In this document: positions 8,392-16,395 of the stretch, in pieces | Layout: every line of letters starts with the position of its first letter | How positions within the stretch are numbered: the stretch's first letter is position 1 | Source of the DNA: Leptospira interrogans serovar Manilae | Lineage (GTDB): Bacteria > Spirochaetota > Leptospiria > Leptospirales > Leptospiraceae | DNA: 34,905 nucleotides | Assembly: GCA_945887855.1 (NCBI GenBank) | Contig: CAMCZP010000024.1 | Location: 1 to 34,905, forward strand | Direction of reading: 5' to 3' | Program-made: the position numbers and the translations under genes | Notes under the pieces: generated by a model | Database searches by the model: none | Told to the model about the DNA's origin: nothing | What the model saw: only the letters and a program-made list of their open reading frames with translations

Positions 8392-10326
8392 TTATATTTT
8401 ATTCATTGTCCTTTGTAAAAATTCTTCTAATGATGAGTACAGGTCGAAACGTTCTTGGTTTGGAACCACTGCTGATTTTTCCCTATCATGCTCTCGTTTT
8501 GCTTTTTCCAAGATGTCTTTTCCTTTCTTTTTCAAATAGTCTTTGGTAACTAAAATAGGCCATTTGTACTTGGGTGGTTTTGTGGCTGTCTTGATTTGAA
8601 AGGAAAGAATATCTTTACTAAAATTCTTTTTGAGTAAATCCAGGAGTTCTTCTTCAGTCATTGGCTCATCAAATGAACTATGAAGAAATTCCCTATCAGG
8701 ATAGATCTCACGATCCCATGCCGAATCTAAAATAGAAGATATCTTGGTGAGAAGAGCTTTATTTTTTTTCTCATCTTTGGGATCTTTTTTAACTTTTTTT
8801 TCGGTTCCTGTAGAAACTGTAGTACTTACTTCCTTTTGATCCTTCATTTTTGCTTCTACACGTTTGGCAGTTTCTTCGTCTATTTCTCTAGCTTTGGTCA
8901 AAGCGATACGTTTCTTTTGTTCAATATCAATACTACTTTTAAGCTTTGCTGCTTCTATTTCACTCACATGTTTATTTCCAAATAAAGACCGCCAAATTTT
9001 GATAAAGATATTTAAATATTTGAATAAACTAATGGTCTCTGATTCATGAAAGTTTTTCTTTTGTACATCATCAATAAAATCCATAATATGCATTCTGCTG
9101 AGTATACGAATTTCAATGTCGTTCCCTGTTTCTTCATATAATCTTTTAGCAAGATAAATCGCATCTTTTAAACAATTTTTATGAAGCAGGTAAGTATGAT
9201 AAGATGAATTGTCTTCATGCTCAATATTTAGCAAAGAACTGTTTGCCATCAGAGCCGCTACCACATCTTTAGAAAGGGGTTGCTCATTGATTCGTAAATT
9301 TTTTATCTTACAAAGTTTCCCTGAATTTTCAATGTATATTAAAATTTCTTTAATCTGTTCGTTGAGTTCTTTTAAAACTAATTCTTTTTTATAGGATTCA
9401 AGGTAAGAATCTAAAATAATAAACTCTTCTACAAGAATCTTTTGGTCACCAAAGTTAGCATCCATAAACTTCAAAACAGTTTCAGCAAGTACTTTGGGGT
9501 TAGAGTAATCAGCCTCTTTAGGCTCAGGTATTATACCTAATTTTATAAATTCAGTTATAATGTTTTCTTTTATATAATCAAAGTAAATATTTTTTCTTTC
9601 TATTATCTCATCCGGATCATTGTAAAGGAATATAGATTTATTAGATGTCTTAAGTGCGGATTCATTTCTAAAAAATAATATAATTTTATCTTCCGTTAGC
9701 ATTTTCAAAATTGGTTTTAGATGAATTTGAAAGGTTTCTTCCTTCATATTTTTTGTAGTGTCATACTGACAATTAAACAACTGGGATATGTCCCAATTTG
9801 CATAGGTTTCATTTAACTTATTTTGACCAACTTTAGAAAATATAAAATCTTTAAATTTCAGCCCCTTATAAGGAGAACGATTCCCTCCCAATCCCCTTTT
9901 TATAGCAGTTACACTGGCTTCATTCAAAAATTGAATAATTCGTTCACAAGAGTCTCCATCCATTGCAGGTGGGCGTAAATAGACAGTATTCCTATTTAAA
10001 ATATTAAATAAGTTTTCATCTCGTTCAGATGTAGAAGGATCATATTCTACAGTGGTTACTTTTTTAATAACAGGAACCAGAGTTCTAAAACAAAGTTCCA
10101 TTAGAAAAGTTTCCGCTCGATCTCTTTCCATTGAGATTTCTCTGGCAATGATTTCTACATTAGGTAAAAGTTTATTTGTGGAATACTTATCTGCCCAAGC
10201 ACCTATGGCAGTGAATAGGCGATAGATACCTCGATACTTGGTATCTTTAGCTTCCATGTTTTGTACTACTTCTAATCCAGAAGTATAATCTAAAATTTTA
10301 TAAATACTTTTACTGTTATCTGCCAA
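8392..10326 (-). CDS. Conserved hypothetical protein, 644 aa, function unknown
   Basis: Starts at TTG one base after the asd stop and ends one base before the pyk start, so it is embedded in the operon. I recognise no catalytic motif, signal peptide or membrane helix. The N-terminal 110 residues could hold a winged-helix-like fold. The middle (about 180-470) is helical and rich in Ile, Lys and Glu. A strongly charged, probably disordered or coiled segment lies near 470-525 (many KK, DEKK). A small mixed domain follows at about 530-610. It is probably a cytoplasmic lineage-specific protein. The start could be further downstream; there is no clear ribosome site. Confidence 0.8.
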   Translation of the reverse strand: MADNSKSIYKILDYTSGLEVVQNMEAKDTKYRGIYRLFTAIGAWADKYSTNKLLPNVEIIAREISMERDRAETFLMELCFRTLVPVIKKVTTVEYDPSTSERDENLFNILNRNTVYLRPPAMDGDSCERIIQFLNEASVTAIKRGLGGNRSPYKGLKFKDFIFSKVGQNKLNETYANWDISQLFNCQYDTTKNMKEETFQIHLKPILKMLTEDKIILFFRNESALKTSNKSIFLYNDPDEIIERKNIYFDYIKENIITEFIKLGIIPEPKEADYSNPKVLAETVLKFMDANFGDQKILVEEFIILDSYLESYKKELVLKELNEQIKEILIYIENSGKLCKIKNLRINEQPLSKDVVAALMANSSLLNIEHEDNSSYHTYLLHKNCLKDAIYLAKRLYEETGNDIEIRILSRMHIMDFIDDVQKKNFHESETISLFKYLNIFIKIWRSLFGNKHVSEIEAAKLKSSIDIEQKKRIALTKAREIDEETAKRVEAKMKDQKEVSTTVSTGTEKKVKKDPKDEKKNKALLTKISSILDSAWDREIYPDREFLHSSFDEPMTEEELLDLLKKNFSKDILSFQIKTATKPPKYKWPILVTKDYLKKKGKDILEKAKREHDREKSAVVPNQERFDLYSSLEEFLQRTMNKI

Positions 10327-10327
10327 T

Positions 10328-11383
10328 TCAGTTTACTTTTAAAATTCCTTTTTTGTATACAAGTTCTGCATTTAAAATTGCTGCTCCTGCTGCACCCCGA
10401 ATGGTATTGTGGCTTAAGACCACATATTTAAAATCAAAGAGCGGATCAGGTCTAAGCCTACCTACAGTTGTAGTCATGCCCCTTCCTGAATTCAAGTCAA
10501 TTCTGGGTTGGGGTCTATCAATTTCTTCTTTATAATCAATAATGACGGAAGGAGCCGAGGGAAGTCCTAATCGCTGGGCTTCACTTTTAAACTCGGACCA
10601 AACCTTTCGAATTTCAAACTCTGTGGTTTTCTTAGAGAGTTTCACAGAAACACAGACTGTATGGCCATCAATCACAGGCACTCGATTGCAATGGGCTGAT
10701 GTAGCAAAACTGGCAGATACAATTTTTCCATTTTCCACTTTTCCCAAACACTTTTGCGGCTCCGTTTCCACCTTGGACTCTTCTCCACTGATATATGGCA
10801 CTACATTCCCCAAGATATCCATGGAGGGCACTCCCGGGTACCCTGCTCCGGACACTGCCTGCATGGACACGATAAACAAACTTTCAATCCCAAAGTGATC
10901 GAACAAAGGCTTGAGAGTGATTGTAACTCCCATGATGGTACAATTCGAATTTGTAATAATTTTTCCGGGAGTTTTTTGGAACTCCAACACAGAGAGATGC
11001 TCCGGGTTGACCTCTGCACTGAGAATGGGAACATCGGGGGTCATTCTATAATTTTTTGCATTGGAAACTACCATCACACCTGCTTTGGCATATTCCATTT
11101 CAATCTCACCAGCCACATCGCTGTCGAGACCGCTAAAGACCAGATCCACGTTTGGAGTTTCCGCAGGAGTGCAACCCACTACCTTCATGCTTTTGGCATA
11201 CTCAGGAATTTTGGGAGATACCTTCCATCGGGATACCATCACATCTCCATAGAGCTTTCCAGAGCTCCTATCAGATGCTCCTAAATAAGCCAATTCAAAA
11301 TATTCATGGTTTTCTAGAAGTTCGATGAATCGCTGACCTACAGACCCGGTAGCTCCTAAAACTGCAACTCTTGCTTTTTTCAT
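10328..11383 (-). CDS. asd: Aspartate-semialdehyde dehydrogenase (archaeal/fungal-type)
   Basis: 351 residues. It reduces aspartyl phosphate to the semialdehyde for Lys, diaminopimelate, Thr and Met synthesis. NADP-binding GATGSVGQ is at 10-17, the catalytic Cys148 lies in NSNCTIMG, the substrate loop is SGAGYPG, and the His of HCNRVPV follows. The loop patterns and length match the archaeal/fungal branch (as in Methanocaldococcus and yeast) rather than the enterobacterial one. AAAGGA lies about nine bases before the ATG, and a 6-bp hairpin stands just upstream. In Leptospira, asd is known from the small chromosome, which supports the idea about this replicon. Confidence 0.95.
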   Translation of the reverse strand: MKKARVAVLGATGSVGQRFIELLENHEYFELAYLGASDRSSGKLYGDVMVSRWKVSPKIPEYAKSMKVVGCTPAETPNVDLVFSGLDSDVAGEIEMEYAKAGVMVVSNAKNYRMTPDVPILSAEVNPEHLSVLEFQKTPGKIITNSNCTIMGVTITLKPLFDHFGIESLFIVSMQAVSGAGYPGVPSMDILGNVVPYISGEESKVETEPQKCLGKVENGKIVSASFATSAHCNRVPVIDGHTVCVSVKLSKKTTEFEIRKVWSEFKSEAQRLGLPSAPSVIIDYKEEIDRPQPRIDLNSGRGMTTTVGRLRPDPLFDFKYVVLSHNTIRGAAGAAILNAELVYKKGILKVN

Positions 11384-11397
11384 TCGTGAAATCCTTT

Positions 11398-11418
11398 CTG
11401 GGTAATCAATTCACCCAG
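11398..11418 (-). promoter_or_regulatory. Hairpin in the asd leader
   Basis: CTGGGT and ACCCAG arms (6 bp) separated by nine bases lie between the exbB-like stop and the asd start, a few bases before the AAAGGA ribosome site. It is too weak for a terminator and has no U-tract. It could tune translation or mRNA processing inside the operon. Confidence 0.3.
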
Positions 11419-11439
11419 TATTTCAGAGAAAGATAATCT

Positions 11440-11910
11440 TTAAAGCATTTCTCGAAAATATCCTTCTATACGCCTATCGAAACTATCCAAAAAAGTTCGA
11501 TAGATATGCATAGCCAGAGTAGAAGGAATAGCTATCATCAGTCCATATATTGTAGTGAGAAGTGCCTGGCTAATTCCAGAGGCAAAGATCTCAGGAGAGG
11601 CTTGCTTGTATAGTTTCATGCTCTCAAAGGCAGAATGAATCCCCAAAACAGTACCTAAGAGACCTAAAAGTGTGGAGATAGCTGCTAAATTTCCCAACCA
11701 CAAAATCTCTCTCTCCCGGAAAAAATAAATTTCCTCCCATTCCCGTTCTGAAAAGGGAAGTGTCTTTGCAATGGAAAATTTTTTCAGTGTGCGAAAGAGT
11801 TTAATGTGAAAAAAACAAAGATCCAGGACAATTCCCAGTACCAAGATAGAGACGGTGAGAAGGAAGTACATCCCGGCACCACCCTCCTCTAATCTTTCCC
11901 AAAGGTTCAT
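11440..11910 (-). CDS. MotA/TolQ/ExbB proton-channel family protein
   Basis: 156 residues with three hydrophobic segments (about 14-33, 75-95, 112-135). The ExbB/TolQ signature is present: LAAISTLLGLLGTVLGIHSAF, then SGISQALLTTIYGLMIAIPS. Such proteins form the proton channel that energises outer-membrane receptors or lipid/flagellar machinery together with an ExbD/TolR partner. No ExbD gene is present beside it. Its ATG overlaps the upstream stop by one base (TAATG). It is short compared with typical ExbB. Confidence 0.88.
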   Translation of the reverse strand: MNLWERLEEGGAGMYFLLTVSILVLGIVLDLCFFHIKLFRTLKKFSIAKTLPFSEREWEEIYFFREREILWLGNLAAISTLLGLLGTVLGIHSAFESMKLYKQASPEIFASGISQALLTTIYGLMIAIPSTLAMHIYRTFLDSFDRRIEGYFREML

Positions 11911-12296
11911 TAGAACTCGTTTTTTTTGGCTGAAAGTTCGTTTATTTTTTCAAACAGCATGTCATTGGTAGAGGCAAGTCTTTGAGCCATAATATTTACC
12001 ATTTTAGACGCAAAGAGTGGATTGTCCGTTAAAAATTTTTCTAGTTGGGGCTTATTTTCAATCACCGCCATTCGGACATCCTGTATTACTCTTGCACAAG
12101 CACTTCTGGGCTTATCCCGAAATAGAGCCATTTCTCCAAAAAAATCTCCTACTTTCATCATAGAGAGACTCACTTCCTTTTCTTTTATAACAACATAAAT
12201 TTCCACCATTCCCTCTAATACTATGTACATGGCGGTACCTTTATCACCTTCTTTAAAAATAACTTTTCCTGTTTTTACACTGACAATCGATGCCAT
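11910..12296 (-). CDS. Cyclic nucleotide-binding domain protein
   Basis: 128 residues consisting almost only of one cNMP-binding domain. The beta-roll signature GTAMYIVLEGMVEIY is at about 20-34. The phosphate-binding cassette GDFFGEMALFRDKPRSACA (about 66-84) keeps the Glu and Arg that contact the nucleotide. There is no DNA-binding domain, so it is a stand-alone sensor rather than a Crp regulator. It is the first gene of the operon that continues through the ExbB-like gene, asd, the unknown gene, pyk and the regulator. Ligand (cAMP or cGMP) and partner are unknown. Confidence 0.88.
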   Translation of the reverse strand: MASIVSVKTGKVIFKEGDKGTAMYIVLEGMVEIYVVIKEKEVSLSMMKVGDFFGEMALFRDKPRSACARVIQDVRMAVIENKPQLEKFLTDNPLFASKMVNIMAQRLASTNDMLFEKINELSAKKNEF

Positions 12297-12485
12297 CTAT
12301 GTGTTTCTTTGCGTTTGAAGTTGTTTATACAAAAGTATTTATTCCATATATCTCTATCATTCCATTTAGCGTTCGGGAACTTAGGCTTCTTTTATAATCT
12401 TCGACCTGTTTACAAAAAGGGCAGTGCAAAAAACAAGCCTTGATTTTTGGTAGAAATTTAATAACAAAGAAACTACTCTCTACTT

Positions 12486-13631
12486 ATGAACTCTTCTCTA
12501 AAATTACAGGCTGAACTATTTGGTTTATTTCTTTTTTCCTTAGTATTCCTTCATAAGAAAATTCGGGATTTAGCAATGGGAAATAAGCATTTACAGGATC
12601 CCCATTCCAAACCAATGAGAAATTCTTCCATTGATATGGTTCGTGGAATAGCTATGTGTGGAATTATCCTCATACATGTTCACTCCTACTTTTCGTACTT
12701 CAAAGTAGAAGATTCTATTTTATTTATTTCTGGAAGCATAGCTAACCTATCTAGATTTTCTGTACCTGTATTTATTCTAACATCAGGAATATTTATTTCC
12801 TATAAAGGAAATCTAAACTTTTGGAAATCTAGGCTTACACAATTGGTAATCCCCTATTCTCTCTTTGGTTTGGTAGGCTTCCTTATAAAATATCCTATCA
12901 GTGATGGTTGGATTTTTGAGTTTTTAAAGAAATTTTTTTTGGGAACTATATATGAACCGTACTACTATATTCCCCTACTCTTTCAATTTTATCTTCTCTA
13001 TGCTCTCTTCTTTAAACATTCCAATGCATGGAGCATTTCCCAAAAATGGGCTTACTTTCTCTGTTTTTTAATTATAAATCTAATTTCTAATCAATTTTTT
13101 CCCACAGGGGGAAACTGGCAGTTTATTGAACCTTTAGTCTTTACTAATTTCTTATTTTTTTTCGTCTTTGGGCTAATTGCAAAACCAATTCTCTCTGAAT
13201 CTACTGAATTGCTTGCTCTTTTCTCTGATAAAAAAATCAAACTTACTTTATATTTTACTACCACTCTTTATGTAGTATATTTGATACTCTTGACTTTTAC
13301 CACAGGAACTGGTTTTTCTAATCATTTGATTTTTTATCCTATAGTTTGTTTTTTGCTTTTATTTTATGGGTGTATAGTTCTCGAAAAAAATTCTTCTTCC
13401 TTTTCGAAAATTATTGTCTCTATTCTAAGCTATATTGGGAAGAATAGTCTCTTTGTATTTTTAGTACATCCTATCCTAATTCATCTCCTGCACGCATACC
13501 ACCCATATACTTTTGGTGGGAAATTTTTATCTTATTTTGTAATTTTCATTCTAAACCTAATCATTCCTCTAGGGGTAGGGGAAATGTACAACCAAATTCA
13601 AAAGTCATTTCTTGGTCTAAAGCAAAAATAG
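12486..13631 (+). CDS. Acyltransferase-3 family membrane protein
   Basis: 381 residues, about ten transmembrane helices. The first family motif, SIDMVRGIAMCGIILIHVHS (about 48-67), carries the conserved Arg and the His of OafA/OatA-like acyltransferases. FSVPVFILTSGIFISYKG follows, and VFLVHPILIHLL stands near the end. These proteins move acyl (often acetyl) groups onto cell-surface sugars. The first 40 residues before the motif are unusual; starts at 12576 or 12615 are equally possible, since no start has a strong ribosome site. TATAAT at 12393-12398 could be part of its promoter. A 96-bp repeat follows 33 bases after the stop. Confidence 0.85.
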   Translation: MNSSLKLQAELFGLFLFSLVFLHKKIRDLAMGNKHLQDPHSKPMRNSSIDMVRGIAMCGIILIHVHSYFSYFKVEDSILFISGSIANLSRFSVPVFILTSGIFISYKGNLNFWKSRLTQLVIPYSLFGLVGFLIKYPISDGWIFEFLKKFFLGTIYEPYYYIPLLFQFYLLYALFFKHSNAWSISQKWAYFLCFLIINLISNQFFPTGGNWQFIEPLVFTNFLFFFVFGLIAKPILSESTELLALFSDKKIKLTLYFTTTLYVVYLILLTFTTGTGFSNHLIFYPIVCFLLLFYGCIVLEKNSSSFSKIIVSILSYIGKNSLFVFLVHPILIHLLHAYHPYTFGGKFLSYFVIFILNLIIPLGVGEMYNQIQKSFLGLKQK

Positions 13632-13664
13632 AAATTTGGATTTGTAAAGTATTAGAGCATCTAT

Positions 13665-13760
13665 GACGCAACTGCAATAACTATCTTTTTTTTGCCGGCA
13701 GGCAAAAAAAAGCCTAGGATTGTTGCGAATAAAATTGCAAAAACTGACTTTTTGCAGGAA
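13665..13760 (+). repeat. 96-bp structured repeat, copy 1
   Basis: Matches 33684-33779 at 92 of 96 bases with no gaps. It contains a CGCAAC (13667-13672) / GTTGCG (13722-13727) outer pairing enclosing an 11-bp hairpin of eight T plus GCC (13686-13696) against GGC plus eight A (13701-13711), and then a second hairpin TGCAAAAA (13736-13743) / TTTTTGCA (13749-13756). It lies just after the acyltransferase gene and in the same orientation, so it would be in its 3' UTR. Confidence 0.85.
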
Positions 13761-13771
13761 CGCCATTTATT

Positions 13772-13818
13772 TTCTATTGCGAAACCTTGGTTTGTATCCA
13801 TAGATTTTCGCAATAGAA
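13772..13818. repeat. Inverted repeat with 13-bp perfect arms
   Basis: TTCTATTGCGAAA at 13772-13784 is repeated inverted at 13806-13818, with a 21-base spacer. It lies between two convergent genes, right after the 96-bp repeat. It could terminate transcription from either side, although no T-run follows at once. It is absent next to copy 2 of the repeat. Confidence 0.6.
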
Positions 13819-13837
13819 GATCATAGCCTCGATAAAA

Positions 13838-14698
13838 TTATTTTTTCTTAGTGGCTGGTTTTTTCTTAATTGGAGGAGTTTTCTTTTTTGCTATAGGTTC
13901 TTTTTTCTTTCCCACAGCAGTTTTAGGCAATGCCTCTTTCTTTTTAGAAACAGGTTTTGGTTCTGGTGAAGGGGTTGCCACTGGCTTCTTTTTAGAGACT
14001 GTTTTTTTAGCAACAGGTGTGGGAATAGCCTCAGGCTCTTTCTTATCCTCTGTTGGAGGATCGTTAGATACTTCTTCAGATCTTCCTTCTGGAGTTGAAT
14101 GTATTTGAGGTTCAGGAGCAGAGGGAGAACTTTCTTCCTTATCTGAATTCATTTGCTCCATAATCACTTTCTCTTCATACATAAAACCATCTTCTTTTGA
14201 ATGATCCAATACATCAGTAGGGGAGGGGGACTCCTGACTTTCCTTTGGTTCAACGTGGTTTATAAAACTTAAGTGCAAAGAAAAGTGAATGAGATGTAAT
14301 TTTGTCCATTCGTTTTTGTTGAGTTCATCAAACACAGGATGAACTGCCATCTGTCCCGAATAAGACTGAAATTCAGATATCATAGCCCTAAGCCTTTGGA
14401 TAGCAGGAGGAATAGGAGCTTCTTCCCTTTTAGAGGGGGCTGAAGAATTAGGGTACCCCGCTTTCATCTCTCCGGAATTGATGATTTTATTGTATATAAA
14501 TTTTCCGAGGGTTACCCTAAATAATTTAAATTGTAGTTTGGGAAACCCATGCATAGAGTTATGTAGCATATCAGTCATGTGCTGGAGAATTTGGTACACC
14601 GACCAAACTCCAACTGTTCGCAACTCCGTTGCTTTTTCTATTTTGTCCAACTCATCTTCTAAATCTTTAAATGAATTCAATTTTAATTCTCGTCGCAA
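13838..14698 (-). CDS. DUF1569 (DinB-like) protein with histone-H1-like Lys/Pro tail
   Basis: The frame is open from TTG 14710, but GGAGG lies five bases before TTG 14698, so that start is chosen (286 aa). Residues 1-155 resemble DUF1569: WSVYQILQHMTDMLHNSM near the start and HPVFDELNKNEWTKLHLIHFSLH near 140, which keep the spaced histidines of DinB-like four-helix proteins. Residues about 215-286 are a low-complexity tail of Lys, Pro, Ala, Thr and Ser (repeated SKKK, AKKK, KKKP), resembling histone H1/AlgP tails and likely to bind nucleic acid. It follows parB closely on the same strand, so it is probably the third gene of the par operon. Enzyme activity is unproven. Confidence 0.8.
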   Translation of the reverse strand: MRRELKLNSFKDLEDELDKIEKATELRTVGVWSVYQILQHMTDMLHNSMHGFPKLQFKLFRVTLGKFIYNKIINSGEMKAGYPNSSAPSKREEAPIPPAIQRLRAMISEFQSYSGQMAVHPVFDELNKNEWTKLHLIHFSLHLSFINHVEPKESQESPSPTDVLDHSKEDGFMYEEKVIMEQMNSDKEESSPSAPEPQIHSTPEGRSEEVSNDPPTEDKKEPEAIPTPVAKKTVSKKKPVATPSPEPKPVSKKKEALPKTAVGKKKEPIAKKKTPPIKKKPATKKK

Positions 14699-14724
14699 TC
14701 TTTCCTCCAATGTGTGCTCAAATT

Positions 14725-15432
14725 TTATGCCAGACCGTATCGCTTTTTTAATAGCTGTAATTCTCTGACAAACGCTTCTCTTTTTTTCAGGGGAAGAACC
14801 TTTAGATCCACAGTTACTTTAGAATCCATTGCCTTTTTCTCTATGGGTGAAATGATTTCACCCCCCCTGCCCTCTTTCTCCCGTAGGAGACTTTCCAGAT
14901 TTTTTATAGAAGCTTCTTTACCGGTTTTTATCAAGTCTTCAACAGACTTTTGGTCCAATCGGGCAATTGAGCTGAGCTGCTTTATATAGCGCTCTGTGTA
15001 ACCCAAAATTCCGGCAACTTCTTCAGCTGTCTTCTTCCTTTCCCTGCGAAGAAATGCAACTGCTCTACCAACTTCCCAGGGATTTAAGCTTTTTCGCTTT
15101 TCGTTCTCTGCAAGTGCCATTTCATAACAAACATCTATGGAGTCATTTACTATTCTTGCTGGAATCTCAGTCCAACCTAGTTTTTGGGCAGCTCGAAATC
15201 TCCTCTCCCCCGCTACTATTTGGTATTTATCATCCTCTTTTCTAACAACAATAGGCTCAATCAAACCCAATCGGGACATGGAATCCACAAGATCCTCTAC
15301 CCTATCTTTGCCAAAGATTCTCGGCTGCAGGGGGTTGGGATGAATTTCTGACATCCTCAATTTTTCAGGATCTCCGCCACTCTGAAATGCTGTTAAAAGA
15401 TCCATGGAGGCAAATTCACTTTTCTTTGTCAT
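14725..15432 (-). CDS. parB: ParB-family centromere-binding protein (locus 1)
   Basis: 235 residues. The N-terminal ParB/Spo0J CTPase domain has HPNPLQPR, the CTP-binding GERRFRAAQKLGW and ENEKRKSLNPWE. An HTH follows near 135-160 (TAEEVAGILGYTERYIKQL). The C-terminal region is short. It should bind parS, load as a clamp and spread. Its start overlaps the end of parA by 17 bases. A parS-like palindrome lies inside its own coding sequence (14845-14863). It is clearly different from the second ParB at 24.4-25.2 kb. Confidence 0.92.
   Translation of the reverse strand: MTKKSEFASMDLLTAFQSGGDPEKLRMSEIHPNPLQPRIFGKDRVEDLVDSMSRLGLIEPIVVRKEDDKYQIVAGERRFRAAQKLGWTEIPARIVNDSIDVCYEMALAENEKRKSLNPWEVGRAVAFLRRERKKTAEEVAGILGYTERYIKQLSSIARLDQKSVEDLIKTGKEASIKNLESLLREKEGRGGEIISPIEKKAMDSKVTVDLKVLPLKKREAFVRELQLLKKRYGLA
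14845..14863. promoter_or_regulatory. Candidate parS site inside parB
   Basis: A 19-bp sequence GGGTGAAA-TGA-TTTCACCC: 8-bp perfect arms, 3-base centre. Read on the minus strand it is identical in its 19-bp core to the larger palindrome upstream of parA (16314-16338). GTGAAA/TTTCAC halves also occur in the canonical chromosomal parS but here in reversed order. It is translated as part of ParB (GGEIISPIE). Confidence 0.6.
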
Positions 15433-16210
15433 TTGCCCTGCTCCTTACTTCTGCCGCTAAATCTAAGAATGGTCCTCTAATTTTATCATCACACTCTTTT
15501 AACATTTTTCCTTTTACCTGTGCCTGAGGGATCCCTTCCCTTCTAGGAATTACAGTTTTAAAAACGGGAAAGTATTTTTTTACACCCTCCGCTAATCCGG
15601 AGAGAGCTCTAGATTCTTCGTATTGATTGAATACCGCTCCCAAGAGACTGAGTTTGGGATTTGCTTTCTTTTTTATTTTTTCAATTGTTCCATATAGATC
15701 GCTGATACCCTGTACGCTAAATGCTCTCGTTTGGATGGGGATCAAAACATAATCAGATGCGATCAGAGCATTTTCCAAACTCAAGCCTAATGATGGAGAA
15801 CAATCTATCAATATAAAATCATAATCATTTTTCACAGTATCCAAAACATCTTTCAAAAGACTAAAATCTTCCACTCCAAAGGGAGTAGTAAAATTTGCCA
15901 GTGCAATCGAAGAAGGAAACAAATGAAAATTTTTATGAATTTCTTTGATAACTTTTTTTGCAGCTATACTCTCTTTGCCTCTATATCCCAAACAATCAAA
16001 AATACTTGTAGGAGTTTCTTTATAAAAGAATCTAGTTGCATTTGCTTGAGCATCCCAGTCTACCAATAGAACTTTTTCTTGCTCTGCCAATGCCTCGGAA
16101 AGAAAGAGAGAAATAGAAGTTTTTCCCTCTCCACCTTTTTGATTGGAAACAGAAATGATCTTTCCAGATCTCTGAACCTTTTTGGTGATCTTATTAATTT
16201 TAGTTGCCAT
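15416..16210 (-). CDS. parA: ParA-family partition ATPase (locus 1)
   Basis: 264 residues. The deviant Walker A motif is QKGGEGKT (about 24-31) with the signature Lys; Walker A' is VDWDAQANAT and Walker B FILIDCSPSLG. A basic N-terminal extension of about 17 residues precedes the first strand. It should form ATP-dependent gradients on the nucleoid that move ParB-parS complexes. Glu at the variable P-loop position is unusual (Thr or Val is common) and is shared with the second ParA. ATG 16210 is preceded directly by AAAGGG. The upstream region carries the parS-like palindrome. Confidence 0.93.
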   Translation of the reverse strand: MATKINKITKKVQRSGKIISVSNQKGGEGKTSISLFLSEALAEQEKVLLVDWDAQANATRFFYKETPTSIFDCLGYRGKESIAAKKVIKEIHKNFHLFPSSIALANFTTPFGVEDFSLLKDVLDTVKNDYDFILIDCSPSLGLSLENALIASDYVLIPIQTRAFSVQGISDLYGTIEKIKKKANPKLSLLGAVFNQYEESRALSGLAEGVKKYFPVFKTVIPRREGIPQAQVKGKMLKECDDKIRGPFLDLAAEVRSRANDKEK

Positions 16211-16243
16211 CCCTTTATTTATCGGATTCCTATGAATCCAGTT

Positions 16244-16271
16244 TTGACTTGGCAGATTTAAAATCTATAAA
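16244..16271 (+). promoter_or_regulatory. Sigma70-type promoter for the outer-membrane protein gene
   Basis: TTGACT (16244-16249), 16-base spacer, TATAAA (16266-16271). A transcript would start near 16278 and carry a leader of about 118 bases through the parS-like palindrome before the GTG start at 16396. Confidence 0.5.
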
Positions 16272-16313
16272 AAATACATTCATTCTTTATTAGGTAAATA
16301 TTTATAGAACTTT

Positions 16314-16338
16314 CGGGGGTGAAATCATTTCACCCCCG
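16314..16338. promoter_or_regulatory. Candidate parS palindrome upstream of parA
   Basis: CGGGGGTGAAA, centre TCA, TTTCACCCCCG: 11-bp perfect arms, 25 bp in all, about 100 bp upstream of parA. The 19-bp core recurs inside parB. There is no U-tract, and it is not just after a gene, so it is a poor terminator. Next to it are two tandem AATAAACAT nonamers (16341-16358). Confidence 0.65.
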
Positions 16339-16340
16339 CC

Positions 16341-16367
16341 AATAAACATAATAAACATTTATTTACA
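16341..16367 (+). repeat. Tandem AT-rich nonamers beside parS candidate
   Basis: AATAAACAT occurs twice in tandem (16341-16349, 16350-16358), followed by TTATTTACA (16359-16367). The latter is one mismatch from the DnaA-box form TTATNCACA and is also present in the rep leader (24195-24203). This could be an unwinding or iteron-like element; two copies are too few for certainty. Confidence 0.35.
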
Positions 16368-16395
16368 GAATCGTCCTTCATACAACTGTAGCTAC

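Noticed and set aside
10754..11284. 176-codon plus-strand open frame
   Set aside because: Antisense to asd, no ribosome site, no recognisable protein features.
16314..16338. Intrinsic terminator reading of the GC-rich palindrome
   Set aside because: No T-tract on either side, it is not downstream of a gene end, and the same core recurs inside parB, so a protein-binding site fits better.
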